From Anoplopoma fimbria (taxonomy: Eukaryota; Chordata; Actinopteri; Perciformes; Anoplopomatidae): 64,000 bases of DNA. The stretch spans positions 5,900,231 to 5,964,230 of the forward strand of contig NC_072451.1 of NCBI RefSeq assembly GCF_027596085.1. Reading direction: 5' to 3'. The notes under the pieces were generated by a model. That model had not been told where the DNA came from. It worked only from the letters and a program-made list of their open reading frames with translations, and did no database searches. This document shows positions 25,601 to 41,447 of this stretch, one piece after another. The first letter of the stretch is position 1. Each line of letters begins with the position of its first letter. Both the position numbers and the translations under genes were made by a program.

Positions 25601-28600
25601 TGACTCTATAGCATCAGACCCACCAACATGTGTTATTTTCTCTTACTGGCGCAGATTTCTTCTGCTGATATTTTCTACTTGTGTGGATTTTCTTGCTCTG
25701 GGAATTAACAGAAACAGCAGGCCCTTCCACACCATATTGCCTCAGACAGGCAGGTTATGTTTTCCTAACCTCTTGTTTTTAAGCACCATACAGTGTGACA
25801 AAATTTGCTCTCCAGCTCTAGAAACCCACAGTAAGTGATCCGGAGAAACTAAGTAAGAACAGCAGCAGCAGCGCGACTCTACACTTTTACAACAGCACTT
25901 CCCTGTATTACTTTTTTTGAGACTGACCTATCAAGATGAATTCCATTGTATACAATAAACTGAGCACCTAGGGCTTTTTTTTTTTTCCTGCGCTGATTAT
26001 ACAGCCAACACCGAGAGTTACCAGACACCTATTACAGGAATTATGTTACTGTGAAAAAGACATGCAGTGACAACATGCAGCGATATGGATTTTTACATAG
26101 GGTCTGCACCCACAGCGGTTAAATTGACCTCCACTGTTGTGTTAGCAAGAGACCTGACACTAACATAAGTCAATTGGGTGGTGTTGTTGTGTTATAGTGG
26201 TCATGTTCCAGCTCCTATTACGGTCGAAGTGTACTCCTTGTCTTGCTAAATGATGCTAAAGAGGAGGCATATTGCCGTCGATGAGGGGGACAAACTAGAG
26301 GGTGTGAATTGACGTGAATGCGTTACGTCGTTATCAACATGACACGTAGCACAGCAGTGTGGCACGGTGCGCTGTCAATCATACAGCAGCGAGACATTTA
26401 GGAACCTAAGCAGGGCAGAGGGATGATGGCGCTAAGTGCTAGGTCGGCTGAAATATCTGTGTCAAAATATATTTCAGTTACAATTATGGTGTTTTTGTCA
26501 CTGTGGTTAAAAACTCACATTTTTTTATTAATTATCTGACTTAATATGGGAAAAATGACAAAATCCTTCACTTTTGTGGATGGATGAATGAGGAATTACA
26601 GATAAGTTGTTTGCAGATAAGATGCCATGTTATGGCCTTCATATTGCAACACAACACCTTGACCTTGAGATCAATAGTAATGTCATAATTAAATGTAATA
26701 AATATATTATTTAGATTTAAGTACATATTAAGATGTGGATGAAAGGGACTTTAATGGAATTTACCACAAAAATAATTAAATAAATATATATTTTAAATAA
26801 ATTAAAATATATGTTATCACTTACAAGAATGTATAAGGTAATTACATCCATCTCTCATACCATAATATCTATAGAATTTTTCTTTCTCAGTATTAAGGCA
26901 ATACATTTCAACAGCACAATAAACTACAGCCTCCAAGACGGCCATAAAGTTTAATTAAAATCTCTCTACCATTCATTATGGTAGGATTTTTTAAAGGGTA
27001 GTAGACTGCATTAGCGATGTCTAACTAACACTGCAGATTTAAATTAGTAATATTAAGGTTTTACATTTTTTTATATCAAAAAGCATGATTTTTATGTTCT
27101 GTTATGATGTCTTTTTTACTTATTTTTTGTTGAGTGTAGAGACAAAGTATGTCACTGTTCTGACTAACAGATGAGCAGATGACCGTCTTCATTTTCATCT
27201 AATTTAAGTTCAAATACTATTAATACCACAGCTGTATTTTTAATGGGTTGTGTAACGCGGCTACAGTAGATGTTAAACTCTGAGCTGTCATAAGGGCTTG
27301 AAGTGTTTTAACTGTTTTTACCTGTGAGGGAACCAAAGGTTATCTTTTCTATTTTTGGAAGGTTTTATTTATAATATAAATGTTAACTAGGACACAAAGG
27401 GTAGCAGGCACAGAAGTAAAAGATAATTAACCGTCTTCTCATTTTTCCTTCTCATCAGGCAGAGGTTAACTTTCATCTGTGGCTTAAAAGGAGGTTACAG
27501 CAGAAATACACTCACTGGTTATTGAAGAAGAGACAATTAGATTTTTCTCGAAAATTCAAAACTTAAAGAATTTGACATTGAGAAAAAAAAAAAAGGGGAC
27601 ATGATCTTGGTTTCCCTGTCAGTTTGCGTTCGGTGTGATCTGTGCTCCGTGCCTAACTTTGAACACAAGTATAGAAGCAGCTGGCAACCCTGAGCGACAG
27701 GGAGCACTCTGACTGTAGCCTATATGCAGAAAAAAAAAAAGTAGGAAATCTCAGATCTCACTTGTGAAAGCGTTCCTAAATTTAGGACTAGCGGCCATCC
27801 TTCGCCCTGTAATCAATTTGAAATATTCAAGCATATCCAACCCTCTGACCAACACCTGAATGAAAAAAACGCTTTCTTACTTAGCCTTGAATGCAATATG
27901 AGAAAAAGATTTCACCTCCTTTGACAACTTTTTTTTTTTTGCACCCACATGACAGAAGCAGTCACAGCATCCATAGCAGCAGTGGTCGTATTTCTTAAAC
28001 ACACAAATTAATGCTTAACACTGCACCCGCTGCTTTTTGAGTAATATCATTACACTCCTAGTAGCAGTGTTAAATTGAATCAGCATGACTGTACATTTCT
28101 GACCATGCAGAGGAATGAATGATTTCTTTTTTTATTATTCTCCCTCCTGAGAAGAAAAAGCGCTTTTCTCTCTCTACTTGGTTTCTCTGTATTGTTGCCA
28201 ATGAATGGGATTTCGATGGAGTCCAAGGTTTCTTGTATTAGAGGAGGAGGAGGAAAAATGAAAGAAATGCATCCATGTCAGAGCCTTTAGTTTATGCAAC
28301 AAAAGAGTGAAGGTGTTTTCACACATAAAGCCTTATAATAGAAACACACACTGCAAAGAGGCAGCATACCACACTGATCTCGCATCATTTTAATACGCCA
28401 TTACTGCCTTTTGTGAAGAAGGCTAGAATAGTATTTTAATTTCTCTTTCATTACTGCACTTCAAAATCAAATCAGAAAAATATCTTAAATAATAAGAGAT
28501 ATATTGAGCATATTTTGGCTCATATTTGGGATAGGGTTGGATACAGTTCTTACTTCTATCTTGTGAAATAAATACAGCTTTTTTTGTTATTAATTTATCC

Positions 28601-31600
28601 ATGACGATGTACTATAGGATATCTTCAGCAAGCCCATGCGCCACTTTCATACTGGTACACCTATTCAAACCAATACAACCACAGCCAACTACACTGTACT
28701 ACTGATCAGGTTTAGTATAATTAATAATTACTATTATATAATATCATTTAAAAAAGCTAAAAAAAAAATACATTTATTTTGGTTAAAAAAAAAAAAGATT
28801 CACGTTTAATGTGTTTTTGATCTACAGCTCCTATAAAAACTAAACTATGAATTAAATACTTAACACACATTGGATATCCATAAAACAATCTTTCCAGTAC
28901 GTCTGATTTCATGGAATATCGGCAGCAGATTGGCAGAGTTTTTGCAATTCCGGCAACAGGATGTGAGACAAAAGGAGAAGTTGAGATGCTGCTTGGCAGG
29001 AGATTCTCTATTTCTGCTGGTATTATAGACAAATTAGATACGCTGCAAGCCTACTTTCCCCCAACCCCTCCATGGAAATGACCCGCACAGTGTAATTTTG
29101 GAAGCATGCAGTGGACGGCACAAACACTCCACCTTTCTCTCCTAATCCCTCCTGCTGAAGCTTTTTCAGTCGAGGCTGAGCAAAACGTCTGCACTCCCAG
29201 CGACGAGGCGTCTATTGAGAGCCACTGTGGCGGTGTTGTTCATTGTTTCATGGAGGTTTTTCTTTGATCCGCCGAAGACATTTTCAGCAGCCCCGTTGTA
29301 ACAGGGCCGGCTCTGTAAAACTTTCTTATTTCATCTCAAGTGAATTTCAAGTATTCTAGTCTTTTCAATAGATGTATTAGCTCTTACATTAACTACCATT
29401 CACCTGCCTGTCATAATTCTCCAAGGCGTAGTTTTTAAAAGTACTGAATAGAAGGAACAGACATCACACTAAGCAGAACTCATTATTGTGTGGCTCTTTA
29501 TTTTGCAGGAGAAAAAGAAATTCCAGCAGGGCGGGTGCTCAGGCTAATAACTATTTCAATCCCTATAAAGCCCAAACATCTGATGTGATTTAGGAAGCTG
29601 ATAGAGGCTTGGCAAGGGAGCTCCTACAAAGTGTTGGAACCCTTTTTGTCAAAGGCATCCTGCTCCGAAATCCCTTTAGACATACGCAATCACCTTTCCC
29701 TCACTTTATTTATTTATGTCTTATTAATGTTTGCAGATGGCACAAATGCCAAATTACTCTGCAGGCTGTGATTTACCGCATGTAAATATGGCAAGAGAGC
29801 GGTTTTCTACTGCTCTGCCAACGCCTTCATCAATCAAACTTTTACTACACGGATATGATAATGGGGCAAATGTGGCAATAGTTTAGGTGTTTTGGCATAT
29901 TTCTGCTGCATTTGGCCACTCTGTCTGGTCTTTTTTGAGCAAATAAACGTGCTCCATCCAGTTTACGAGAATTCTGATTGAGTAGACCTTGAGCTTAAAA
30001 CACATTTTTTTGTTGTGGCTTTAAAGTACTCCAAACACTAGACTGCAAATAAATCCTTTGCATATGGTGAACATCACAGGGCAGTGATTTACAGCCACAG
30101 ATTCTTCTTCGCTAACAACGTTCCTTAGATCATTTTTCACACTCAAAGGCTATTCATTAAGGCCATTAAATTCCCTTTTTAAACATTTTTCAGGGCGCTT
30201 TGGGAGCCCATGTGCTGCCAAGGTGTTAAGCCACATTTAATTGCAATTTACAGTAAATAACAACAAATTAGGTAGTAATAGAGATTTTCAGAGGACATGC
30301 AGAAGAGATTCAGAATGTGCATTTTACCACTAACCAAAAAAAGGTGCTGTTGGTGACCTTCAGCTCTTTATGCAAGTATCACGTCTGCCACTAACACAAC
30401 CTCCACCAACCAATCACAATGCTCCTCCTTTGTCTTGTGACGGTGCATGAATCCATTGTAAACAGCCCTTACAAGAGCCACAGGTATTCTGCATCAAGGC
30501 ACACTTGTCTTAGTGGGGGGTTGCACACACATTACAGCCCTAATCCTCTTATTTCCTCTCTCCTTTTAAAAAATTTGTCTTTCCTCTCGACCTCATCAGA
30601 GAAGGTAGTATTTCTATACAACGTGCCGTCTGGCAGCTGCAGCAAGCTCTCACTTCATTTTGCGGGAGCTCCATGAACCTCAAGGTCCAGAGAAACACAA
30701 ATAACACATGCTGCCGAAAAATATAGAGTATCTTTTGTCCATGTGCCACTCGCCTGCACTATAGGCTGAATCACTAAAAAAATCAGGCTGACAGAGAATG
30801 CTTTGAAGGTTTTAGTCATACCCAAATGTGCTGGTTTTCCTCTCATGCGCCTCGTCAAGGTTTCTCCCTCGTGCGTCTGGATCGTAGATGCTGGGAGAGG
30901 ATCTGCTACAAAGAGAATTGCAGATCAACTTCAGCTTGACAGTAGATGAATGCAGCCAAGCACAAAGAGCCTAAACAGCGTTGCCTGCACCTCACCATAA
31001 GTTAGAAGCACATTTCATTTAGCGCGCAATGTGCTGAGGAGAAATTGTTCTTGTATATAACAATATTTGCAAATATCCCTTTTGTTTTCTTCACATTATC
31101 ATGAGAAAACAATATTACTTTGCTGTTTTATAACTGGGGCACATCCTTGTTGCTCGCAACGATCTGGAACAGTTAGGAGAATATAAATATACATTCATGA
31201 AAATGAATGTCTTCCACAGACGGTGAATCAGAGGCACATGGCCGCGGTGTGCAGAACAAAGCATGCTTTGCACAATTAAGCGACACTGAGGGTGCCGCTG
31301 TGATTGTCCTTGCCAGGAATGATGGTTCCAGTATCTCATAAACAGACAACCCTCCTGCGCTTTTCATGCACTGGACAACACACAAACCCTCCAGTCAGCA
31401 ATAGCTCGGAGGGCAAAAAAAACAAAAAAAGCCAGCTCATTAACGGCCGGGATTGAGGGAAGACTAGCGGGAATCGAGCTTGTGAAAAAGGGGGTCGACC
31501 ACAAACAAGCAAATAACAGCACAGTACGGCATTCAGATAGAAGAACCGCGAGATGTTGGTGGCAAGCTCAAAATGTCTGTGTGATTTTGTTTTTGTTCCC

Positions 31601-32365
31601 CAACACACAGCTGTGTCAGTTTCTGCGACTGAAATGTCGTTCAGAAGGCAAAAAAAAATAAAAATCTATTTTTGCCACTTCATGTTTGTTTGCACAGAAA
31701 GAAACGTGGACTGGCCTGTTTTCTCTCTCTCTCATCAAAACACCCTTGAACAAGGTCTACAATTAAAGCTTAGATGTTATTAAATCATCTTTTATCTTCA
31801 TAAATGTAATTAAAATATAATTACATTTTGAAAATAATTGGGTTTACACCAGATATTAAGATGTTTTCTTGAATAATACAAGGCTAATCTACAGTAAATG
31901 AAATGTAAATGCTGTAATAAGACTGGCAATTTTCCATGACAACGTGTATGGATGTGATTAGACCATTAGCTTGCTGCAGTTGTAACACTCTCAGTTTCTC
32001 CGATCAGGTGCGGGCTGCATTAACACTGAGCAGATGTTCCTGTTAGTTCAAACCCCACATGTGTAAGGTCTTTGTGAATGAAACAGACATTATGAATAAT
32101 GAATGTAATATTTGAAAGTCTCACACTCAGTGTGTCAGTAGAATAATTAGTTAGATCAGGATAATTAGCTCTAAAAAGGAGAAAATAATGGGATTAGGTG
32201 ATAGTGACACCACAACACAGTTTATAAATACACAAGTTATATTTTAATTTGCTTGTTAAATGGAAACACTCACAGTTCTGTTAAAATGTGGGGACAACAG
32301 AGTAAATGTGGAGCAATAATGCACAACAAACATACGACTCATTCTTTAAAGTAAATGTTTAGAAG
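22625..32365. other. Intergenic DNA, about 9.7 kb, no supported gene
   Basis: No exon or RNA gene could be supported. Simple features are a short AC run at 25,005-25,021 and A/T-rich low-complexity DNA around 26,700-26,850 and 28,740-28,800. A strong hairpin at 25,325-25,374 is listed separately. Several repeat-poor blocks (for example 29,540-29,900 and 30,160-30,260) resemble non-coding regulatory DNA in composition only. Open frames up to 96 codons show no domain. Confidence 0.55.
25321..25374. repeat. Near-perfect hairpin with 5-nt loop
   Basis: The left arm GTGGCC-GCC-ACTCTCTGCTGCAAT (25,325-25,348) pairs with ATTGCAGCAGAGAGTGGCCA plus a final C (25,354-25,374), around the loop ACATA (25,349-25,353). 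The stem is 21 bp, and the left arm has a 3-nt GCC bulge. The bulge also makes the left flank GAGAGTGG-CCG-CCACTCTC (about 25,321-25,339) a second overlapping palindrome, so three arms can pair alternatively. It is too short in stem and loop for a typical microRNA precursor. Confidence 0.8.
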
Positions 32366-32367
32366 TG

Positions 32368-32824
32368 CAGTGGTGGAAGGTAACTAAGTACATTAATTCT
32401 AGTAGTGTACTTAAGTACAATTTTGAGGTACTGGTACTTCACTTGAGTATTTCTATTTCATTCAACATTATATTGCTTCTCCACTACATTTCAGAGGGAG
32501 ATATTGTACTTGTACCTTTTAGGTACTATTGTTGTTACTTTTGCAGAGACAGATTACTAATAGAAAATATAATTAACAAATTAATTTCAATATATTATGG
32601 ATTAAGCTATGTAGCAAATTGGCAACATTAAAGTGATGCTTCAACATTAAAACAACCAATAATTATTAAGTAACTATATAACATATTTGATTAAAAAACA
32701 TTCTGCATAATGAGTTATTTTGCTACTTTGAGGATATTTTCATGCGAATACTTTCGAGTATTTCTATACAGTTGAATTGTTGTTTTTACCTAAATAAAAG
32801 ATTGGAGTAGTTTTGCCACCACTG
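32368..32824. repeat. hAT-like MITE with CAGTGGTGG termini
   Basis: The element begins CAGTGGTGGAAGGTAACTAA and ends GCCACCACTG, so the termini are inverted repeats. The interior has the phrases TACTTAAGTACAATTTTGAG and CACTACATTTCAGAGGGA, which I recognise from an abundant teleost non-autonomous element. I could not see an intact 8-bp target duplication, which suggests age. Fragments of the same family, with GGAATGCAGGACTTTTA, also occur in the repeated blocks at 39.8, 40.6, 41.5 and 42.3 kb. Confidence 0.7.
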
Positions 32825-32850
32825 AAACAGTCACATTTGTTGTGAATGAA

Positions 32851-35410
<2,560 letters not shown>

Positions 35411-35414
35411 AACA

Positions 35415-35672
35415 TTAAAGGTGCAGTGTGTATGATTTGGCAGCATCTAGTGGTGGGGTTAAGGATTGCAATCAATTGAAACTGACACGGTTTGTCCGTT
35501 CTAGCTTTCTGTAGCAACATGGCTGCCGGCAAAAACCACTCACTCTAAGGTTATGAAAACACAATGGTTCTTATTTTCAGGTGATTATACATGAATGAAA
35601 ACCTGCTCATTATTATGAAATTGAATTTAAGCCAAAAGATCCCCTAGATACTCCCTTAATGCTACACACGGT
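35415..35672. repeat. Internally deleted DNA-transposon copy (TTAAAGGTGCAGTGTGTA)
   Basis: The left end is TTAAAGGTGCAGTGTGTATG followed by ATTTGGCAGCATCTAGTGGT. The interior GAAAACACAATGGTTCTTAT and TTTTCAGGTGATTATACA and the decayed right end GCTACACACGG match a common percomorph repeat with inverted TTAAAGGTGCAGTGTGTA ends. The copy is shorter than full-length relatives in the middle. Confidence 0.65.
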
Positions 35673-38540
35673 TTCTTTTTAAATATTCATGGGTAAATAA
35701 TAAGCAATTAGAATTCAGATGAAAATACCCGATCTTCCAGCGGTCTTTGGCGCACTAGCGTTTGTTTTAAGCCTCGCCCAGGCCTCATCTCATTCTCTGG
35801 GTAATTCTCATGAACGAAAGAGGGAAAATATCTCTTAATTTGTCTATAAGTGCATTTAACAACTTTTAGGACTCGATTTAAACAAGGGCTATTCAAATGT
35901 TAGTACTAGGAAGTTGATTACCTAAACACGGACGTCTTTTTCCCAATGTAAGTCTAAGAGAAAAAGTCAGTTTGTCATGACACCGTTTTCGAGGACGGTT
36001 TCAGTGATGATCTAGCTGATCTAGCATTCTTACACATCTTTGGGTATGACAGACATCCATTGCACCATTCACTAACATGTTCCTCTCTGTGGAAGTCTGA
36101 TTCCAAAGACGTTTGACTGATAGCCCAGTAGTTCAATCGCAGCTAATAGCAAAAATAGGAGAATGTTTTTTCCAGGAAAACACAAGATTTTCCACATCAT
36201 TTAACTTTGCCTTTCATGTTCCATGTGTTTGCAATGCCTGGAAAATTGAGGAACAGTTTTTGAGGTTTTCCAGAATGCCTTTGAACCCCGATGGAGGTAA
36301 AGGATTTTTCCTTTCAGCGGGACATGTTGTTCATGTTAGCCGATTTCTGGTTGGAAGAGATGACAGTATTAAGCCAGTATTTCATGCACATCCACCCGTT
36401 AGAAAATGTTGGATGTGCACAGACAGGCGAAAACCTGACATAGTGAACCCCGAAAGGGCCGAGTCTGATGGTGTGACGGCACTTTGGCTGTGCAGATAAA
36501 CGTCTCGACCCTCGCAGATGAGGCCAGCATTTCCCAAAAGCCCTTGATGTTTGTCACGGCTCGACAGAAGAGAGGGATCATTGGAGTAGCTAACTCAAAC
36601 TGTAATAACAGACTAAAAAGTTGAAAAATGACCTTAAAAGAGAGTATGGATGAGTTTTATTGATACAGATTAAACAAAGTTATGATGATGCAAGTATGCC
36701 TGCACTTGTAGTTTTTCTAACGGGAGCAAAGTAAATGTTTAACTTAAAATCACAAAGATTTCAATCTCTTAGAGCAACTGCTTTGTCTTACAATATGAAA
36801 GTAGACCTTGAATTGAGTTACAGAAGCTAAAGGAACACAGGCTTGCCCACATGTGATGTCATGACTATGGCTCTTTATAATAGACTTATTTAAATAGCTG
36901 AACAAATCAGAGATGAGAGCGGCTATTCAGAGGTCTGGAACCAGGATACAGTGAAAACAGTACAGACAGAAAGCAAATGGTTCTAACTTTGGGATAAATC
37001 TGAGTGTTTGTTTAGGTCCCCATTCCTCATAGCAAGAAAGTAATTATGGAAATGTGTTTTGCGGGCCTTCAATAACACAAAAAAAAATTAATCAAGGACA
37101 AACATGGAAAGCTAAGCAAATACAAAGCCCGAGCTTCACTGTAAACTATGCGTCTGTCTCCTCATAAAGCATCAGTCAGCCGCTGTCAGAGATGAAGTTC
37201 ATAAGTTCAAGCATGTGTCACAGATTTGAAATCCATTCCATTCCATTTCATCTGCCAGTTAGCATATATTTCATGGTGATATTTTCATGTACTAGTTGAG
37301 TCATCCAACATAATGGTTGAAAGATTTTAAATAAACGGTAAAAAAAAACCGCCTGGTGAGAGAAATTGGTATTCTGACAGCGTCCCCGCCTCCAACTGAT
37401 GATAATCTGTATTCACACAGCCTGCCATGTCAGATGAAAGCCTTCAATTAGCATTCAATTCTATTCAGTATTTCCTATCATGCCACCACTATTTACATTC
37501 TCTGACATCACCCATCTCCCTGTCCAACAGTTACAGAAATCACTCCTGGTGAGAATATGAGGAACCCTGCTGTGAACAAAGCGTGAAAACAAGTGTTTTT
37601 GTAGAAATCAGTGGCCGGCTTCTAATGCCTGATGCTCCCTACCTCATGGCTGAAGATGTGAGGAGCCGTAAGTTGAAGTGTCATCCTTTCAGTCTTAACC
37701 TCGGATGAAAAACTGAGGCTCCAGCGCAGAGATGAAACACCTCTGGTGCTTTGATTTGTGGTCTCATGCTGGCAGGGGTCTTCACAGGCCCTCAGTGTGA
37801 TGCTTGTCCCCTCACCAGGTGTTCTCAGTGAAGACCAGCCTATGATTGAATTTTGCTCTGCTACCTACACCTCGCTGCTGGATTCGCCTCTAAATGCATT
37901 CAAAACAATACAGTAGCTGCCTCCCAGTTTAATGCACTTAAGGCACATCCGACTGACTATTACAATATTATCTTTGTAGTTGTGTGGGAGGCATCATGCT
38001 ATTATTGTGAACTGACAAGCATTGCCTTGGGAAACTCTTTTCTGAAGATAATAGAGCATCAGCGGTAGGTCTCGTCTCTTGCAACTCAATAACCAAATTC
38101 AAACTGAGATGCTGAGGAGCATCCCAGTTCCTTTGTGAGTCGGTAAACTTTTTCAGTGCAGAGATTTCCATTCAGTGAGATTATTATGAGTATTGTGCTG
38201 CAGTAGTATGGGGGGCCCGGCACATAAAGGAGCATATTTTCAAAGCCAAAAGCAGGCCAGTGGGAGTCCGTTTTCATTGAAAAAGAGCTAAAGGCCAGGC
38301 CAAGCAGGGTCTCTGCAGACTCTGTCCCTGTGTCTTGCTGGGTCAGCCCAATAGCGCTCCAGGTCAGCTGGAATTCTGCCAGACTCCTGCTGGAGGAGCA
38401 GAATTGAAACAAAAAATGAAATCCTGTTTCATAGAATGTGGTGCATTCATGAAAATATTATGCAAACACACTGACTCAAAAAATGACAAAGACCAGAGGG
38501 ATGGCCTGTAGATCAGACAATATGCAAACTACTAATGTAC
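35673..38540. other. Intergenic DNA without supported genes
   Basis: The longest open frame is 128 codons at 36,113-36,499. It starts at a non-ATG codon and shows no domain, signal peptide or repeat. The rest is unassigned. Confidence 0.5.
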
Positions 38541-38546
38541 AATTTA

Positions 38547-38800
38547 GAGCTGCAACTATCTGTCAAATCCTAATATTTGTCAATGTACAGAAAATGACAG
38601 CAATTTTTGATAATTGATTGTTTTGTTTATCAGTGAAAAGGTTTGTCAAATGGTATCACATGCTGCTTTTTTCTCTGATTCATATCATTATTTTGAACAG
38701 GTTTTTGGAAAAAACGGGCAATATGAAGACATCTCTGTGGGTTCAAAAATTCTGATTGACAAATAATCCACAGATTGATTGATAGTGAAAATAAATGGTT
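38547..38800. repeat. Decayed copy of a GAGCTGCAAC-ended dispersed repeat
   Basis: It starts GAGCTGCAACTATC and ends near TTGATTGATAGTGAAAATAA. This is the pattern of an abundant fish repeat in which the ends are inverted GAGCTGCAAC/GTTGCAGCTC and the interior is rich in TTGAT/ATCAA. A second copy of the family is at 60,116-60,425. Confidence 0.5.
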
Positions 38801-38904
38801 TCCCCCGTAGCACAAATGGTTCTGATTAGGGCTGGCATTGTGGTTGAGCTCATTATTAATATATCACCAGAGATATTTTTTTAATATTGTATATCGCAAT
38901 AAAA

Positions 38905-39420
38905 CAAACATATGCTTAATCCCATGAAATAATCAAAGGGATGTTCCAAATAACAACAATGTTGTGTAAAATGTCCTTGCTCAGAATCACTAATGTGAGC
39001 AACAGAAAATTGTTGAACGACCTCAAAGGAACAAATACTGCTAATAGAGAAAAAAGTTGAAAAGATAGTGATAATGATGGCATAGCCTACTTTTCTACTC
39101 CACCTTGAAATTATCCTTATGAGTAACCTTGCTATTCTATTCAACAGAATAAAAGCTTAGTGCAAAAAATAACAGCCTATTATGAAGTGGGAGACAGCAA
39201 AAAGGGCAGTGAAAGTAAATTCACTTTGAAAGGCGACATAAGAAAAAAGATTACTATGGGTACTGACTATGGCTTGGAACTACCTATTGGGCACCAGACT
39301 GTGGTTTTTAACAAGCATTGGCAAGTTTAGCAAGGCTACTAATATTAATACAGCTTTTTCATTATTGTTTAATTATTATTTATAATTTGAACACCTGCTG
39401 CCCTTCTCAATGTCTGAAGA
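38905..39420. repeat. Block A, first copy of a ~505-bp duplicated segment
   Basis: The sequence from AACATATGCTTAATCCCATG to about 39,419 (CTGCTGCCCTTCTCAAT) recurs almost unchanged at 40,947-41,447, with only a few small differences such as missing bases near 41,233 and 41,276. Both copies carry the same meaningless minus-strand open frame. A third stub of about 20 bp of the left edge appears at 41,809-41,827. Confidence 0.9.
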
Positions 39421-39438
39421 AAAATTCCCACCAATATA

Positions 39439-39671
39439 CAGTACCAGTCAAAAGTTTGGACACACCTTCTCATTCAACTACTTTGAAGAATCTAAAATAT
39501 AAAACATATTCTGGTTTGTTGAGCATTTGTTTGTTTACCACATAATTCCATATGTGTTCCTTCATAGTTTGGATGTCTTCAATATTAATCTACAATGTAG
39601 AAAAAAATAAAAACAAAAATAAAGAAAGACCATTGAATGAGAAGGTGCGTCCAAACTTTTGACGGGTACTG
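39439..39671 (-). mobile_element. Full-length Tc1/mariner-type MITE (233 bp), TA target site
   Basis: It begins CAGTACCAGTCAAAAGTTTG and ends with the inverse (decayed to TTTTGACGGGTACTG). It is flanked by TA on both sides (39,437-38 and 39,672-73), as expected for Tc1/mariner insertion. The interior is the reverse complement of the MITE at 44,218-44,452 in EFCAB14 intron 1. It has no coding capacity. Confidence 0.85.
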
Positions 39672-39921
39672 TATAAATACACGATTAACAATGATCCAAT
39701 GGTATAACACTGACAATAGCCACTCTGCATTATGATTATTTATTACTTTTGATAGGCTACTTTGTAGAGGGAAGATTTGTAGCAAATACTTCTGATATTA
39801 TTTTAAAATCTGGAATGCAGGACTTTTAGTTGCAATTTCTAAACTGTGATATCGCTTCTTTTGCTTAAATATATTTTTTTTACCACTGTCATTGTTGTAA
39901 AGTAGAATATATATAAATATA

Positions 39922-40219
39922 CAGTACCAGTCAAAAGTTTGGACACACCTTCTCATTCAATGTTTTTTTTTTCGTTTTTTTCTTCTACATTGTATCATAT
40001 ATTTTGTCTGTGTGCTTGTTTTGCCACAGAATGCCATATATGTGTAGATATTACACTCAAAACAATTAGCCCTCTACAGGAAAGGACATACATTTTTATT
40101 TTTATCTTTATTTTTTTTTATTTATTTTTTTATTGTATAATATGTTTTATTTATTATCTGTTTATATGTAGTTGAGCTGCTGCAACACCCGAATTTCCCC
40201 CATGGGGATCAATAAAGGA

Positions 40220-40284
<65 letters not shown>

Positions 40285-40492
40285 GTACATATTTAACAGA
40301 CTGATGTAACACATCTTTATATAAAATCGTGATTTTTTTTTATGTATTTATTACAATAATACTTTTATTAGGATGTGTTCCTTCATAGTTTGGATGTCTT
40401 CAATATTAATCTACAATGTAGAAAAAAATAAAAATGAAAATAAAGAAAAACCATTGACTGAGAAGGTGTGTCCAAACTTTTGACTGGTACTG
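39922..40492. mobile_element. Composite Tc1-type MITE carrying an L2-like 3' tail and (AAT)n
   Basis: Terminal inverted repeats of the CAGTACCAG type are flanked by TA on both sides. Both subterminal regions are the same TTTTCTACATTGTA sequence in opposite orientation, so the ends form an inverted pair of about 70 bp. Between them sits a foreign segment ending GAATTTCCCCCATGGGGATC-AATAAAGGAATA followed by (AAT)n at 40,221-40,284. That ending resembles the 3' tail of fish L2-type LINEs and their SINEs. It is the best preserved unit of the array. Confidence 0.75.
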
Positions 40493-40946
40493 TATAAATA
40501 CATGATTAACAATGATCCAATGGTATAACACTGACAATAGCCACTCTGCATTATGATTATTTATTACTTTTGATAGGCTACTTTAACTAAGATTTGTAGC
40601 AAATACTTCTGATATTATTTTAAAATCTGGAATGCAGGACTTTTAGTTGCAATTTTTAAACTGTGATATCGCTTCTTTTGCTTAAGTATATATTTTTTTA
40701 CCACTGTCATTGTTGTAAAGTAGAATATATATAAATATACAGTACCAGTCAAAGGTTTGGACACACCTTCTCATTCAATGGTTTTTCTTTCTTTCTTTTT
40801 TTTCTACATTGTATTATATATTTTGTCTGTGTGCTTGTTTTGCCACAGAATGCCATATCTGTGTAGATATTACACTCAAAACAATTAGCCCTCTACAGGA
40901 AAGGACATACATTTTTATTTTTATCTTTATTTTTATTTTATTATTA

Positions 40947-41447
40947 ACATATGCTTAATCCCATGAAATAATCAAAGGGATGTTCCAAATAACAACAATG
41001 TTGTGTAAAATGTCCTTGCTCAGAATCACTAATGTGAGCAACAGAAAATTGTTGAACGACCTCAAAGGAACAAATACTGCTAATAGAGAAAAAAGTTGAA
41101 AAGATAGTGATAATGATGGCATAGCCTACTTTTCTACTCCACCTTGAAATTATCCTTATGAGTAACCTTGCTATTCTATTCAACAGAATAAAAGCTTAGT
41201 GCAAAAAATAACAGCCTATTATGAAGTGGGAGACAAAAAAGGGCAGTGAAAGTAAATTCACTTTGAAAGGCGAATAAGAAAAAAATTACTATGGGTACTG
41301 ACTATGGCTTGGAACTACCTATTGGGCACCAGACTGTGGTTTTTAACAAGCATTGGCAAGTTTAGCAAGGCTACTAATATTAATACAGCTTTTTCATTAT
41401 TGTTTAATAATTATTTATAATTTGAACACCTGCTGCCCTTCTCAATT
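40947..41447. repeat. Block A, second copy
   Basis: A near-identical copy of 38,905-39,420 lies inside the tandem array. It replaces the right part of one composite MITE and the left part of the following spacer block, so it probably entered by unequal exchange or template switching rather than by transposition. Confidence 0.85.

Noticed and set aside
36113..36499. 128-codon open frame in the desert
   Set aside because: It starts at a non-ATG codon, has no recognisable domain or signal, and is isolated. It is compatible with chance.
38881..39144. 87-codon minus-strand open frame repeated at 40,944-41,183
   Set aside because: The repetition reflects duplication of block A, not selection on a protein. 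No domain was recognised.
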